From a virus, in the IMG/VR virus record IMGVR_UViG_3300047510_000217, positions 1 to 52,275 of that record: 52,275 nt of DNA. One strand, written 5' to 3'. The notes beneath the pieces were generated by a model that did no database searches, had not been told where the DNA came from, and worked only from the letters and a program-made list of their open reading frames with translations. The number at the start of each line of letters is the position of its first letter. The first letter of the stretch is position 1. Shown piece by piece: positions 33,285 to 41,230 of the stretch. The position numbers were made by a program, and so were the translations under genes.

Positions 33285-35060
33285 ATGGCATCCCAGAACA
33301 AACACCTTGAGCACTTAGAAGACGAGTTAATCAATTATGGTTATGGTGGATACGTCGCTTCTAAAGACCTCATTCAGAATTTTCTTGACGAGCTTGGCGG
33401 TCGTCCTACTGGTAATGTAACGGTTACGACGAAGTGGGATGGCGCTCCTGCTGTGGTTTGTGGCATCGACCCAGAGAGCAAGCAATTTTTCGTCGGCACT
33501 AAATCGGTATTTAATAAGAAAGAACCTAAGGTCAATTTCACTGAAGAAGATATTGATAAGAATCATGGTGAAATTCCTGACCTCGCAAAAAAACTTAAGT
33601 ATTGTCTGAAGTATTTTGCTGAGTTGAATATCAAAGGAATCATTCAGGGAGATCTTCTTTTCACTGATGAAGATGTAGTAACTAAGACTATTGATGGCGA
33701 GCATTACTATACGGCAACTCCTAATACGTTGACGTATGCTTGGCCTGCTGATAGCGACTTAGGTAAGGCAGTAAACACTGCTAAGATTGGCGCTGTATTT
33801 CACACTTACTACAGCGGCACTGGTCCTATCAATACTCTCAACGCTGGTTTTGGTGTCAGTCAATTCAATTTGAAATCTACTCGCAATGTCTTTTTGGCAT
33901 CTGCGACGATGGATAATATCAGCTCTAAGTCTGGTTTAACTAATGTTGAAGAACGCACTCTCAAATCGGTGATTGCTGTAGCAGAACGCAATGCTTCTGC
34001 TGCTAAACCTTTTATTGAAATGGTGGCACACGAAGCAACCAAGCAGTTCACGCTTGGTTATACGATGAAGCGTTTTACTAACAGCTATGTGAAGGAAGGG
34101 CAGAAAATTAACAATGTCAATATTTTCATCACCAAGTTTGAAGCAGCATTCAAAAAGTCTCTGGTTGAAAAGGTTGAGAGTCTGAAGTCGGAGAAGTCTA
34201 AGAACGAATACCGCGATAAGTTAGCATCTGGTCTTCAGTTCCTTGAAGATAACAAGCGAGCATTCAAGGCATTCATTGTTATCTATAATTCTTTTACCAA
34301 CGCTAAGAATCTAATCAACAATAAACTTGCTGGTCTAAGCGATACCAAAGTATTCCTGCGTAGCGGTGATAACTTTGTTGTGACGAAGCCTGAGGGTTTC
34401 GTTGCTATCGTTGATGGTAAGGCAGTAAAGATTGTTGACCGCTTGGAGTTCTCCCGTGCCAACTTCACGCTAGAGAAGTCGTGGCGCCCTCCTACCACTG
34501 AGGGTGCTAAGGTTGCTGCGTTTACTTTCGGGCGCTTCAATCCCCCTACGACGGGGCATGAGCTGCTGATAAATAAGGTTAAGGAGTTTGCCGCTGGCAA
34601 CGACTACTTTGTTTTTCCTAGTCATACTACTGACAAGAAGGGGAAGAATCCTTTGACTGCAGAGCAAAAAGTTACGTTGATGAAAATGATGTTTCCTTCT
34701 CACAAGGATTCCGTTATTTTTGATGCTGATGTTAGGGATGCTATTAAGGCATTGAAGTGGTTGGAAGATAAAGGATATACGGATGCCATCTTTGTTGTTG
34801 GTTCTGATCGTGTTCCAGCATTCCAATTCATCAAACAATATAATGGTAAAGATTACAATATGAATACTGTTGAGATTAGAAGTGCTGGTGAGCGTGACCC
34901 TGATGCAGATGATGTATCTGGTATGTCTGCAAGTAAAGTGAGAAAAGCAATTGTTGAGGGAGACTTTGATGTTGTTGCTAGTGCTTTACCTAACTCAGTG
35001 AAGAATGATGCCAGCTTTAAAAAGATGTATATTCAAGCAGTCTTATCGGGGATGTCATAA
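33285..35060 (+). CDS. Ligase-like nucleotidyltransferase fused to an NMN-adenylyltransferase-like domain
   Basis: 591 residues. Residues 1-395 contain, in order, TTKWDGAPAV (K50, like ligase motif I KxDG), IIQGDLLF (119-126, like motif III) and PEGFVAIVDGKAVKIVDR (369-386, like motifs IV and V with K382); a helical insert lies at about 230-340. Residues 408-591 are a nucleotidylyltransferase: FTFGRFNPPTTGHELL (a TxGH variant of HxGH ending at H425), VVGSDRVPAF and GMSASKVRKAI. The C-terminal part could make NAD from NMN or transfer CMP; the N-terminal part corresponds to a cyanophage family of unknown function. Ligase relationship is inferred from motifs. Confidence 0.7.
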   Translation: MASQNKHLEHLEDELINYGYGGYVASKDLIQNFLDELGGRPTGNVTVTTKWDGAPAVVCGIDPESKQFFVGTKSVFNKKEPKVNFTEEDIDKNHGEIPDLAKKLKYCLKYFAELNIKGIIQGDLLFTDEDVVTKTIDGEHYYTATPNTLTYAWPADSDLGKAVNTAKIGAVFHTYYSGTGPINTLNAGFGVSQFNLKSTRNVFLASATMDNISSKSGLTNVEERTLKSVIAVAERNASAAKPFIEMVAHEATKQFTLGYTMKRFTNSYVKEGQKINNVNIFITKFEAAFKKSLVEKVESLKSEKSKNEYRDKLASGLQFLEDNKRAFKAFIVIYNSFTNAKNLINNKLAGLSDTKVFLRSGDNFVVTKPEGFVAIVDGKAVKIVDRLEFSRANFTLEKSWRPPTTEGAKVAAFTFGRFNPPTTGHELLINKVKEFAAGNDYFVFPSHTTDKKGKNPLTAEQKVTLMKMMFPSHKDSVIFDADVRDAIKALKWLEDKGYTDAIFVVGSDRVPAFQFIKQYNGKDYNMNTVEIRSAGERDPDADDVSGMSASKVRKAIVEGDFDVVASALPNSVKNDASFKKMYIQAVLSGMS

Positions 35061-36826
35061 TGACATTTGATTTAAGAAGAGAACAAAGAACCATTGATGA
35101 ATATATTGATATTGATATTCCAGCAACCAGAATCAGAAGAATGCTGAGGCTGGTTCACGTTGCTGCTGGGTATGCTTTCAATAAACAATATGGTGAAGTG
35201 AATGGATTTGATTTTCAGTTAGAGGGTGGGAGTAACGAGATTGAAGAAGATGGAAGCCTTATGGAAATTGAGGCAGTCATCAAAAGTAAATCCAGCATAG
35301 TTCATACTTACAAGATGACCTGTGATAATGGAAATGAAAAGTATGGTGATTTGAATTTGAGAATACCTAGAGCAACTTTTATTGAAAACATGATGGAGTT
35401 TATTAACTCAAGACAAATTAAGAATAAACTTCATATCAGAGAAATAAAGTTGCATACTTTATCAGGTGGTAAAAATCCAACTCTCCAAATTAAATCTGTT
35501 TATTCGTATAAGGAATTAGATGCAAAAGGAAGAGTAGCACCAAAAAGCACAAATTTAAATTTTAATTTTTCCATGAAATATGCTGGTAGTTCAACTGGCA
35601 GCAAAAAATTAGAATCATTAAAACCAAAAGATGTAAAACCAAAGATTACAGATACGTGGTTGACACCTCAAGAGTTTTATAACAATGTAATTTCTTTTAT
35701 TAATAGCACAGATTTTCCATCTAGTAATATAATTCTTAGAAAAGATTATGTTGATGCTATTACAGATTCGTATAGAAATACTGGTTTAGATGATAGGTTG
35801 GGTATTGCCCCTGACTTATCATCTGAATTTTTTGAAATTCTTTCAGTTCTTAAATTATCTAAGTTGCTGATGAATAACAATGCAAATATAAAACACATAA
35901 TAGGATGGCCTGAAGGAGAATCAATTAGTAGCGTGGAAATATATTTACCAGAAGCTGCCAATGAAGCATTGATTGATTATAAAATAGCAGTCAATGGGAA
36001 TAAAACTACTCCACTTAAGATTAGTGTTAAGTCTAAGGTTAGGGGTTCTTCTACTGCCACAGTTAAATTTACAACTGCTTTCTCTAATGAGGCAGAAGTT
36101 CATAAATGGTTTAAAAGTATTATATCTACAGCAAGAGCAAATCAAATAGGTCAACGAATGATTGCTTCGTCTGCTATGGAATACAACAAGTATTCTAAGA
36201 AAGGAACTTTGTATCCTATAAGAGCACTGAGAAAATTATTTGCTGGTTCTAAAAAATCTGAAGTAAAGAAGGATTTTAATTCTACGTTAGATACATCTTC
36301 CATGAAACCAGAAGAGTGGATAAAATTTATCACATTACTTGATAATAAAATAACAAGTGTTTCTAAAAATTATGCTCCAATAGATGATATAATTATTGAT
36401 ACCGAGTTATTAACAAAGGCAAAAAATTTCATAGCAGATAATTTATTCAAAGGTAATTCTACTAAAACAAAAATATTAAAACAATTAATATCTGCGTCTG
36501 TAGCAGAAGCAGAAAAGAAAAGTCCCAATAGAAAATATCCATTTGCTTTAAATAATGTCGCTTTGCTTTGCGAAAGAGTTTTGGTGAAAACTTCACAACA
36601 ATCTGGATCTTCTCAATTTAACTTTTATAAATTATTTTATGAGCAAGTGTTGGCAAAAGAAAGCGTGGTTTATTCTGTGACCAGTGAAGATACTATTGGT
36701 GGAGAAGCTAGACTCAAATATGATTTTATTAGCACCAAAAATTTCTCGCAATACAAACAATGGATTGAATTGCGAAGTAAAAATTATGCAAACAATATGC
36801 AAGACGCACTAGGGATGGGAGTATGA
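35060..36826 (+). CDS. Large protein of unknown function
   Basis: 588 residues; the ATG overlaps the previous stop (TAATG), so the two are coupled. Not recognised. The N-terminal 180 residues look alpha/beta (PATRIRRMLRLVHVAAGYAF, GFDFQLEGGSNEIE); residues 285-340 include IDYKIA and PLKISVKSKVRG, where D306 and S322-x-K324 could be a variant PD-(D/E)XK site. The C-terminal half is helical and Lys/Asn-rich. The gene is more A+T-rich than its neighbours. Conserved hypothetical at best; nuclease activity is speculative. Confidence 0.65.
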   Translation: MTFDLRREQRTIDEYIDIDIPATRIRRMLRLVHVAAGYAFNKQYGEVNGFDFQLEGGSNEIEEDGSLMEIEAVIKSKSSIVHTYKMTCDNGNEKYGDLNLRIPRATFIENMMEFINSRQIKNKLHIREIKLHTLSGGKNPTLQIKSVYSYKELDAKGRVAPKSTNLNFNFSMKYAGSSTGSKKLESLKPKDVKPKITDTWLTPQEFYNNVISFINSTDFPSSNIILRKDYVDAITDSYRNTGLDDRLGIAPDLSSEFFEILSVLKLSKLLMNNNANIKHIIGWPEGESISSVEIYLPEAANEALIDYKIAVNGNKTTPLKISVKSKVRGSSTATVKFTTAFSNEAEVHKWFKSIISTARANQIGQRMIASSAMEYNKYSKKGTLYPIRALRKLFAGSKKSEVKKDFNSTLDTSSMKPEEWIKFITLLDNKITSVSKNYAPIDDIIIDTELLTKAKNFIADNLFKGNSTKTKILKQLISASVAEAEKKSPNRKYPFALNNVALLCERVLVKTSQQSGSSQFNFYKLFYEQVLAKESVVYSVTSEDTIGGEARLKYDFISTKNFSQYKQWIELRSKNYANNMQDALGMGV

Positions 36827-37113
36827 AATCACTTAAAGAACTACTGGCACAATCAAAACAAAAATCCTACATGCTCGGCAATGTATTTGCTGAGGGTGAT
36901 TGGGTAGAAAATAATCTAGGTGAAGTGGGAAAGATTCATAGACGTGGTGTTAACTATGTGATTGCTGTAACTAATGAAGGCAAAATGTTTCGTGCATGGG
37001 TGAAGGATATCAAAGAACATTGTGGATGCGAAACCCCCAAAAAAACAACTGCCAAGGATACCATCAAGACTTTTATAAATAAAAATAAAAGAAAAAAGAC
37101 CAATGACAATTGA
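36823..37113 (+). CDS. Small SH3/KOW-like protein
   Basis: 96 residues, ATGA overlap with the previous gene. The core GNVFAEGDWVENNLGEVGKIHRRGVNYVIAVTNEGKMFRAWVKDI is a module seen in many cyanophage proteins and has the strand-turn pattern of an SH3/KOW barrel. The C-terminus is Lys-rich. The 3' end overlaps the next gene by 11 bases and carries a late promoter. Function unknown. Confidence 0.7.
   Translation: MKSLKELLAQSKQKSYMLGNVFAEGDWVENNLGEVGKIHRRGVNYVIAVTNEGKMFRAWVKDIKEHCGCETPKKTTAKDTIKTFINKNKRKKTNDN
37074..37081 (+). promoter_or_regulatory. Perfect late promoter (TATAAATA)
   Basis: Exact T4 consensus within the end of the preceding gene; predicted start about 37087, 16 bases before the ATG at 37103. 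Confidence 0.8.
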
Positions 37114-37717
37114 CGAATTTTCTAAACATCTCATTGAACGAGCAGTTGCCAAATTGGATGAAGGCAAAAACAAAGAAGGCAAAGAGCAAGGTGCCGATGG
37201 CAAAGCTTGCTGGAAAGGTTACAAGTATGCTGGCACTGAGAATGGTAAAGACAAGTGTGTGAAGTCTGAAGAGATTGAGCACATCGAAGAAAGAAAAGAC
37301 ATGCCTGGCAATCAAGAAAAGATTGATGCCAACAAAAATGGTAAAGTAGATGCTCATGACTTTGCTTTACTTCGTGCCAGAAAAGGTAAGAAGTCGGTTA
37401 AGGAAATGTGGGAGAAGGCAGCAGAAGTTGCTGAAGGAAAGAAGGTAGAAATTGAAGTCATGCCTAATGTTGATACTCCAAACGATCCAGAACCACCTAA
37501 GAGTCAGGACGATTTGAAGAAGAAGGAAAAGAAAAAGCAAGCAAACGAGCACGTTGAATTAGAAGAAAAGAAACTTTCAAAAGCAGAGACAGCCAAGAAA
37601 GAAAAGTTTGTTAAAGGAATGAAGAAGAAGTTTGGTTCTTTTAAATCAAAGTATGGCGATAAAGCAAAAGAAGTGATGTATGGAACTGCTACTTCAATGG
37701 CAAAGAAGGCAGCATAA
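37103..37717 (+). CDS. Modular Lys-rich protein with an EF-hand-like motif
   Basis: 204 residues, highly charged. Modules: GADGKACWKGYKYAGTENGKDKCVK (30-54, recurrent in cyanophage proteins), an EF-hand or dockerin-like calcium loop DANKNGKVDAHDF, a Lys/Glu linker, and a basic C-terminal segment (KEKFVKGMKKKFGSFKSKYG). Late promoter and neighbours suggest a head- or virion-associated protein. No enzymatic motif. Confidence 0.7.
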   Translation: MTIDEFSKHLIERAVAKLDEGKNKEGKEQGADGKACWKGYKYAGTENGKDKCVKSEEIEHIEERKDMPGNQEKIDANKNGKVDAHDFALLRARKGKKSVKEMWEKAAEVAEGKKVEIEVMPNVDTPNDPEPPKSQDDLKKKEKKKQANEHVELEEKKLSKAETAKKEKFVKGMKKKFGSFKSKYGDKAKEVMYGTATSMAKKAA

Positions 37718-37720
37718 ATA
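37713..37720 (+). promoter_or_regulatory. Late promoter (CATAAATA) for the 59-residue membrane protein
   Basis: Overlaps the previous stop; predicted start about 37726, 20 bases before the ATG at 37746. Confidence 0.7.
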
Positions 37721-37745
37721 GAGGCGACCTATAGCAGAAGTTATC

Positions 37746-37925
37746 ATGTCCGCTGTAATCGCATGGGCAATTGCTAACCAAGCACTCATCGCAACTGTAC
37801 TTTTTGCAGTTTCCGAGGCACTTGGAGCAAACCCAAAAGTCAAATCAAATGGTATTCTTTCACTCATTCTTTTACAAGTTCAAGGACAACTAAAAGCAAA
37901 GGGTGGCAAAGATCTTACCCCTTGA
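37746..37925 (+). CDS. Small hydrophobic membrane protein
   Basis: 59 residues with its own late promoter and a downstream terminator, so it is a one-gene transcript. Two hydrophobic segments (VIAWAIANQALIATVLFAVSE, residues 4-24, and GILSLILLQVQ, 36-46) separated by a short loop with GANPKVKSN. The charged tail is basic. Size and layout would suit a holin, antiholin or other membrane peptide, but it is not next to the lysins; function unknown. Confidence 0.75.
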   Translation: MSAVIAWAIANQALIATVLFAVSEALGANPKVKSNGILSLILLQVQGQLKAKGGKDLTP

Positions 37926-37946
37926 TATCAAATCTAAATATACACT

Positions 37947-37971
37947 GGGGATGTTCGCATCCCCTTTTTTT
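37947..37971 (+). terminator. Rho-independent terminator fused to a late promoter
   Basis: Perfect 7-bp stem GGGGATG/CATCCCC with TTCG loop and seven T; the last T is the first base of the next late promoter. Confidence 0.92.
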
Positions 37972-37978
37972 ATAAATA
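37971..37978 (+). promoter_or_regulatory. Perfect late promoter (TATAAATA) for the Ig-fold protein
   Basis: Exact consensus directly after the terminator T-run; predicted start about 37984, with AGGGGAG before the ATG at 38017. Confidence 0.85.
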
Positions 37979-38016
37979 TCTTTTAGATAAAAGAAACCTT
38001 TAAGGGGAGAACAGTT

Positions 38017-38679
38017 ATGGCTCTATGGGGCAAGACAGACGCAGCGGGTTCGGTGCCTAAGTGGTTCGATAGATACCACGCAATGGATTCGCTCGAAACA
38101 AATGCACCTACCGTTCCTGGTAGACAAGTCCTATTTGTTTCTATCGAAGAAGCACAAATGGAGGAAAATATCAAACGTGGGTTTGATACTCCTGGTTGGT
38201 GGTCGTATTACACAATCGAAATGCCAGATGGTACTAAGCGTTATAAGACAGAGTGCCTTGTAGTTCTACATGAAACTCAAGCAAATGCTGGCGATGGTAC
38301 ATATGCTCGTTATTCTGGTGGCGCATCAGTTAACGATGATGCTTTTGCGGGTGATCCACCAACAATAACTGCCATCACTATCTCAGCACAACCTGCTGAT
38401 GTTACTGGTGCTGCTACACCTTACACTGGAACCTTTGCGGTTACTGCTGCTGGTCAAGCAACACTTCAGTATCAGTGGCAGTATCAAACTGCTTCGCAGA
38501 CAACCAAGTGGACTAATCTTACTGATACAGCACCATTTAGTGGAACAACAGGTGCAACTCTTACACTCACTGCTGCTGCTAAGGCAACCTACGATGGTTA
38601 CAAGTTCCGTGTAAGAATCAGCTCTACTGGTGGCGCTACAACAGTAACTTCGAACTCTGCTTCGATTACCTACGCTTGA
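38017..38679 (+). CDS. Virion protein with a C-terminal Ig-like domain
   Basis: 220 residues. Residues 1-115 form a domain recurrent in cyanophage virion proteins (ALWGKTDAAGSVPKWF, then PGWWSYYTIEMPDGTKRYKTECLVVLH). Residues 120-220 are Ig-like: ATLQYQWQYQ, a central W, then ATYDGYKFRVRISSTGGATTVTSNSASITY. A strong late promoter implies high expression. A Hoc-like capsid decoration is plausible but not shown. Confidence 0.78.
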   Translation: MALWGKTDAAGSVPKWFDRYHAMDSLETNAPTVPGRQVLFVSIEEAQMEENIKRGFDTPGWWSYYTIEMPDGTKRYKTECLVVLHETQANAGDGTYARYSGGASVNDDAFAGDPPTITAITISAQPADVTGAATPYTGTFAVTAAGQATLQYQWQYQTASQTTKWTNLTDTAPFSGTTGATLTLTAAAKATYDGYKFRVRISSTGGATTVTSNSASITYA

Positions 38680-38685
38680 TAATAT

Positions 38686-39045
38686 ATGATTTTTCATGAG
38701 TTGACACCAGACAACTGGTTGTTATTTGCTATTAAAAACTATGACAACCCGTTGTCTGTTACATATGATGACTTCGAAGAGGACTTACAAAAGTTCAAAT
38801 ATATCAAAAGATTACTTCGTCGTTATGAAACTACTGGTGAATTGAAACACCACTTAATTCTCAATCATATTATTACACTATATAATGTATTCAATGACGC
38901 AGCAACGCTGCTTCTATTCTATAAAATAGAATCGCAATACTGGTCAATCTTAAAAGCATTTATGGTATTCCTTGATCGATTGCCAGAAGATGTAGATACA
39001 AAAGATGTAGACGAATCATGTCTGAAACTTCTAAAACTACTATGA
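38686..39045 (+). CDS. DUF7207-like small protein
   Basis: 119 residues, helical. SVTYDDFEEDLQKFKYIKRLLRRYETTGELKHHLILNHIITLYNVF is a conserved stretch in many T4-like and cyanophage genomes; the DUF number is from memory. Role unknown. It begins six bases after the Ig-fold gene. Confidence 0.7.
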   Translation: MIFHELTPDNWLLFAIKNYDNPLSVTYDDFEEDLQKFKYIKRLLRRYETTGELKHHLILNHIITLYNVFNDAATLLLFYKIESQYWSILKAFMVFLDRLPEDVDTKDVDESCLKLLKLL

Positions 39046-39833
39046 ATGAAATGATGGCAGGTGATGGATCTTCACTAGCACTTCCTCCTGCCTTTGTATT
39101 TGTTAATACAAACAAAAAGAAAAAATCAAAATGGAAAGGCGACAAACCAGATAAAATTGATGGTCGCAAAAAAGGTGCTAGAAAATTAATCCAACGTGTA
39201 ATGTCCAGGAGGAAAACTAAAATGGTTGAAGACAACAGAGAGATTATTGCTGAGGCAGTATCTGATACTGAAAAGGCACAGAAGCAGATTAAAGCTTCTA
39301 AGGAAATGAGAGCAAAGCGCGATCTTCAAGCAAAGCGCAGCGAAGCAAAAAGAAAAATGTCTGACAAATCAGACGAAATGAACACTCTGCTTCGTGCTCG
39401 TATGTCTGATTTCAAAAAGAAAGCAGCAGAAAAGCAACAAAAAGCAGATAAGCAAGTTCATAAAAACTCATATGACCCACAGGGTAATGTAATTTCGGAG
39501 ATGGATACTATGGATTGGAATAAAAGTCCTGTGACTGGTGCAATTCCTCGTGGTGGTTCTGCTGGTGGCGTTGATGTATTTACCACTGCCATGAAAGTTG
39601 CTGAAGAAGGTTCGGCATATGGTAGAGATCCAGAAACATCATTTGCAAATTTAGTTTTCAATGATGGTACGGCAGGAAGAATTGGTGTATTTGATGCCAA
39701 GAGAATCCTTGCTACATACGAAAATCTATCCGCAGAGAACAGAGACAAGTTCCGTGTGATGCTAAACATGAGCAATAGTTCATATCAAAAGGCACTTGAC
39801 TTTGCTATTCGTAATATTCCTGGCTCATACTGA
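39018..39833 (+). CDS. Cyanophage conserved protein, Lys-rich, unknown function
   Basis: 271 residues from ATG 39018; an ATG at 39042 overlapping the previous stop (ATGA) is an equally good start. Residues 30-160 are extremely basic and likely helical (KKKKSKWKGDK, KAQKQIKASKEMRAKRD). The C-terminal 110 residues are a compact domain (FANLVFNDGTAGRIGVFDAKRILATYENLS). Possibly an internal head or DNA-binding virion protein; not established. Confidence 0.7.
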   Translation: MSETSKTTMNEMMAGDGSSLALPPAFVFVNTNKKKKSKWKGDKPDKIDGRKKGARKLIQRVMSRRKTKMVEDNREIIAEAVSDTEKAQKQIKASKEMRAKRDLQAKRSEAKRKMSDKSDEMNTLLRARMSDFKKKAAEKQQKADKQVHKNSYDPQGNVISEMDTMDWNKSPVTGAIPRGGSAGGVDVFTTAMKVAEEGSAYGRDPETSFANLVFNDGTAGRIGVFDAKRILATYENLSAENRDKFRVMLNMSNSSYQKALDFAIRNIPGSY

Positions 39834-39845
39834 TAGCGAGGAATC

Positions 39846-40247
39846 ATGGCTTTCGGATTTGGTAAAACTGAACTATCAGTTTTAGAAGCAAAATTTTCTA
39901 TCTATGAAGATCTCTCGAAAGAGATGCTTGACAAACTTGAAAGGGCAGTTGACAAGATTAGTGAGAGCAACCAAAACGTTGCTCTCATTCTTGAAAGGCA
40001 TGAAAATAAAATAGAACAGACTGACAAAGCTCATTATGCTTTGTTAGAGTTGATTAAAGATGTTAAAGAAAAATTAACTACGCTTGAAAAGAAAGTAGAA
40101 GAACTTTCGAAGTTTAGATGGGCTACAATGGGTGTCGTTGGCGCTGCCACCCTAGTCATAGGATCAGCGGCATTTTTTGGAAACCTGTTGACAACTGGCG
40201 TCAGTGGTGCTAATCTAGGAGGAGCAGCGACCCCCCTTACAAAATGA
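39846..40247 (+). CDS. Coiled-coil protein with a C-terminal membrane segment
   Basis: 133 residues. Residues 15-92 form a continuous amphipathic helix with heptads (LDKLERAVDKISESNQNVAL, then LEKKVEELSKF). Residues 94-113 are hydrophobic (TMGVVGAATLVIGSAAFFGN). It is followed by primase with an ATGA overlap. A tail-anchored membrane protein or spanin/holin-like factor is possible; unknown. Confidence 0.75.
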   Translation: MAFGFGKTELSVLEAKFSIYEDLSKEMLDKLERAVDKISESNQNVALILERHENKIEQTDKAHYALLELIKDVKEKLTTLEKKVEELSKFRWATMGVVGAATLVIGSAAFFGNLLTTGVSGANLGGAATPLTK

Positions 40248-41230
40248 GTTATATTGATACCAAATATATTGGTTTGGTCTCTACACAACTTCTCAAATTC
40301 ACCCAGAAAAAGAAAGGAACTTACAACTTTCGTTGCCCTTATTGTGGTGACTCTGAGAAGAAGCAGAATAAAGCACGGGGCTATCTCTTTTCTATGAGAG
40401 ATAGTTTTGTTTTCAAGTGCCATAATTGTGGTGTAACTAGAAATTTCTCGCAGTTTCTAAAAGATCAAAACATTAACCTTCATGATGAGTATGTCATGGA
40501 GCGTTATAAGGAAGGCATGACTGGTAAGAACTATCAGGTGAAGACTCCTGATCTCAAACCATTTGTCACCAAACCAGTGTTCAAGAAGAACATTTTTAGT
40601 GAACTGCCAACTATCGAATCGCTAAATAATACACATCCAGCAAAGCAATATCTGCTCGCCCGCAAGATACCAGAGAAATATTTCTCAACCTTCTATTACG
40701 CAGATCATTTCAATGCTTGGGAAAAGAACGACAATCAAATTAAAGAAGGAAGAATCATCCTCCCACTTGTATCATCTGATGGGAAAGTGTTTGGGTATCA
40801 AGGGCGATCCCTTAATAAAAATTCAAGCTTACGTTATATCACTACCATCCTGGATAAGGAATATCCTAAACTATTTGGACTTGATCGTATAGATGTTAAT
40901 GAAAATATTTACATCACAGAGGGTCCGTTCGACTCTCTTTTCTTGTCTAACGGACTGGCAATGTGTGGTGCTGATGTTGTACTTGACAGGGTACATTACC
41001 CTACTCGTACATTTGTTTACGACAACGAACCCAGAAACAAACAAATTGTTCAGCGATATGAAAAGTGTATCGCCCAGGGAGAAAGTGTTGTCATTTGGCC
41101 ATCATCAGTAAGAGAAAAGGATATCAATGATATGATTCTCGCTGGACATGAAGTTCAAAGTATGGTAGAATGTAACACCTACAATGGTTTAGAAGCAAAA
41201 GTTAAACTTAACGACTGGAAAAAAATATGA
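40244..41230 (+). CDS. gp61: DNA primase
   Basis: 328 residues (T4 342). DnaG-type primase acting with gp41. The zinc-binding domain has CPYCGDSEKK (C31, C34) and CHNCG (C59, C62). The Toprim motif is YITEGPFDSLFLSNG. It overlaps nrdA by ATGA. Confidence 0.95.
   Translation: MSYIDTKYIGLVSTQLLKFTQKKKGTYNFRCPYCGDSEKKQNKARGYLFSMRDSFVFKCHNCGVTRNFSQFLKDQNINLHDEYVMERYKEGMTGKNYQVKTPDLKPFVTKPVFKKNIFSELPTIESLNNTHPAKQYLLARKIPEKYFSTFYYADHFNAWEKNDNQIKEGRIILPLVSSDGKVFGYQGRSLNKNSSLRYITTILDKEYPKLFGLDRIDVNENIYITEGPFDSLFLSNGLAMCGADVVLDRVHYPTRTFVYDNEPRNKQIVQRYEKCIAQGESVVIWPSSVREKDINDMILAGHEVQSMVECNTYNGLEAKVKLNDWKKI

Noticed and set aside
34568-34575. GATAAATA inside the ligase/NMNAT-like gene
   Set aside because: Intragenic, no start codon or gene boundary follows at a suitable distance.
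37933-37940. TCTAAATA just before the 37947 terminator
   Set aside because: RNA started there would end within about 25 bases; more likely chance.
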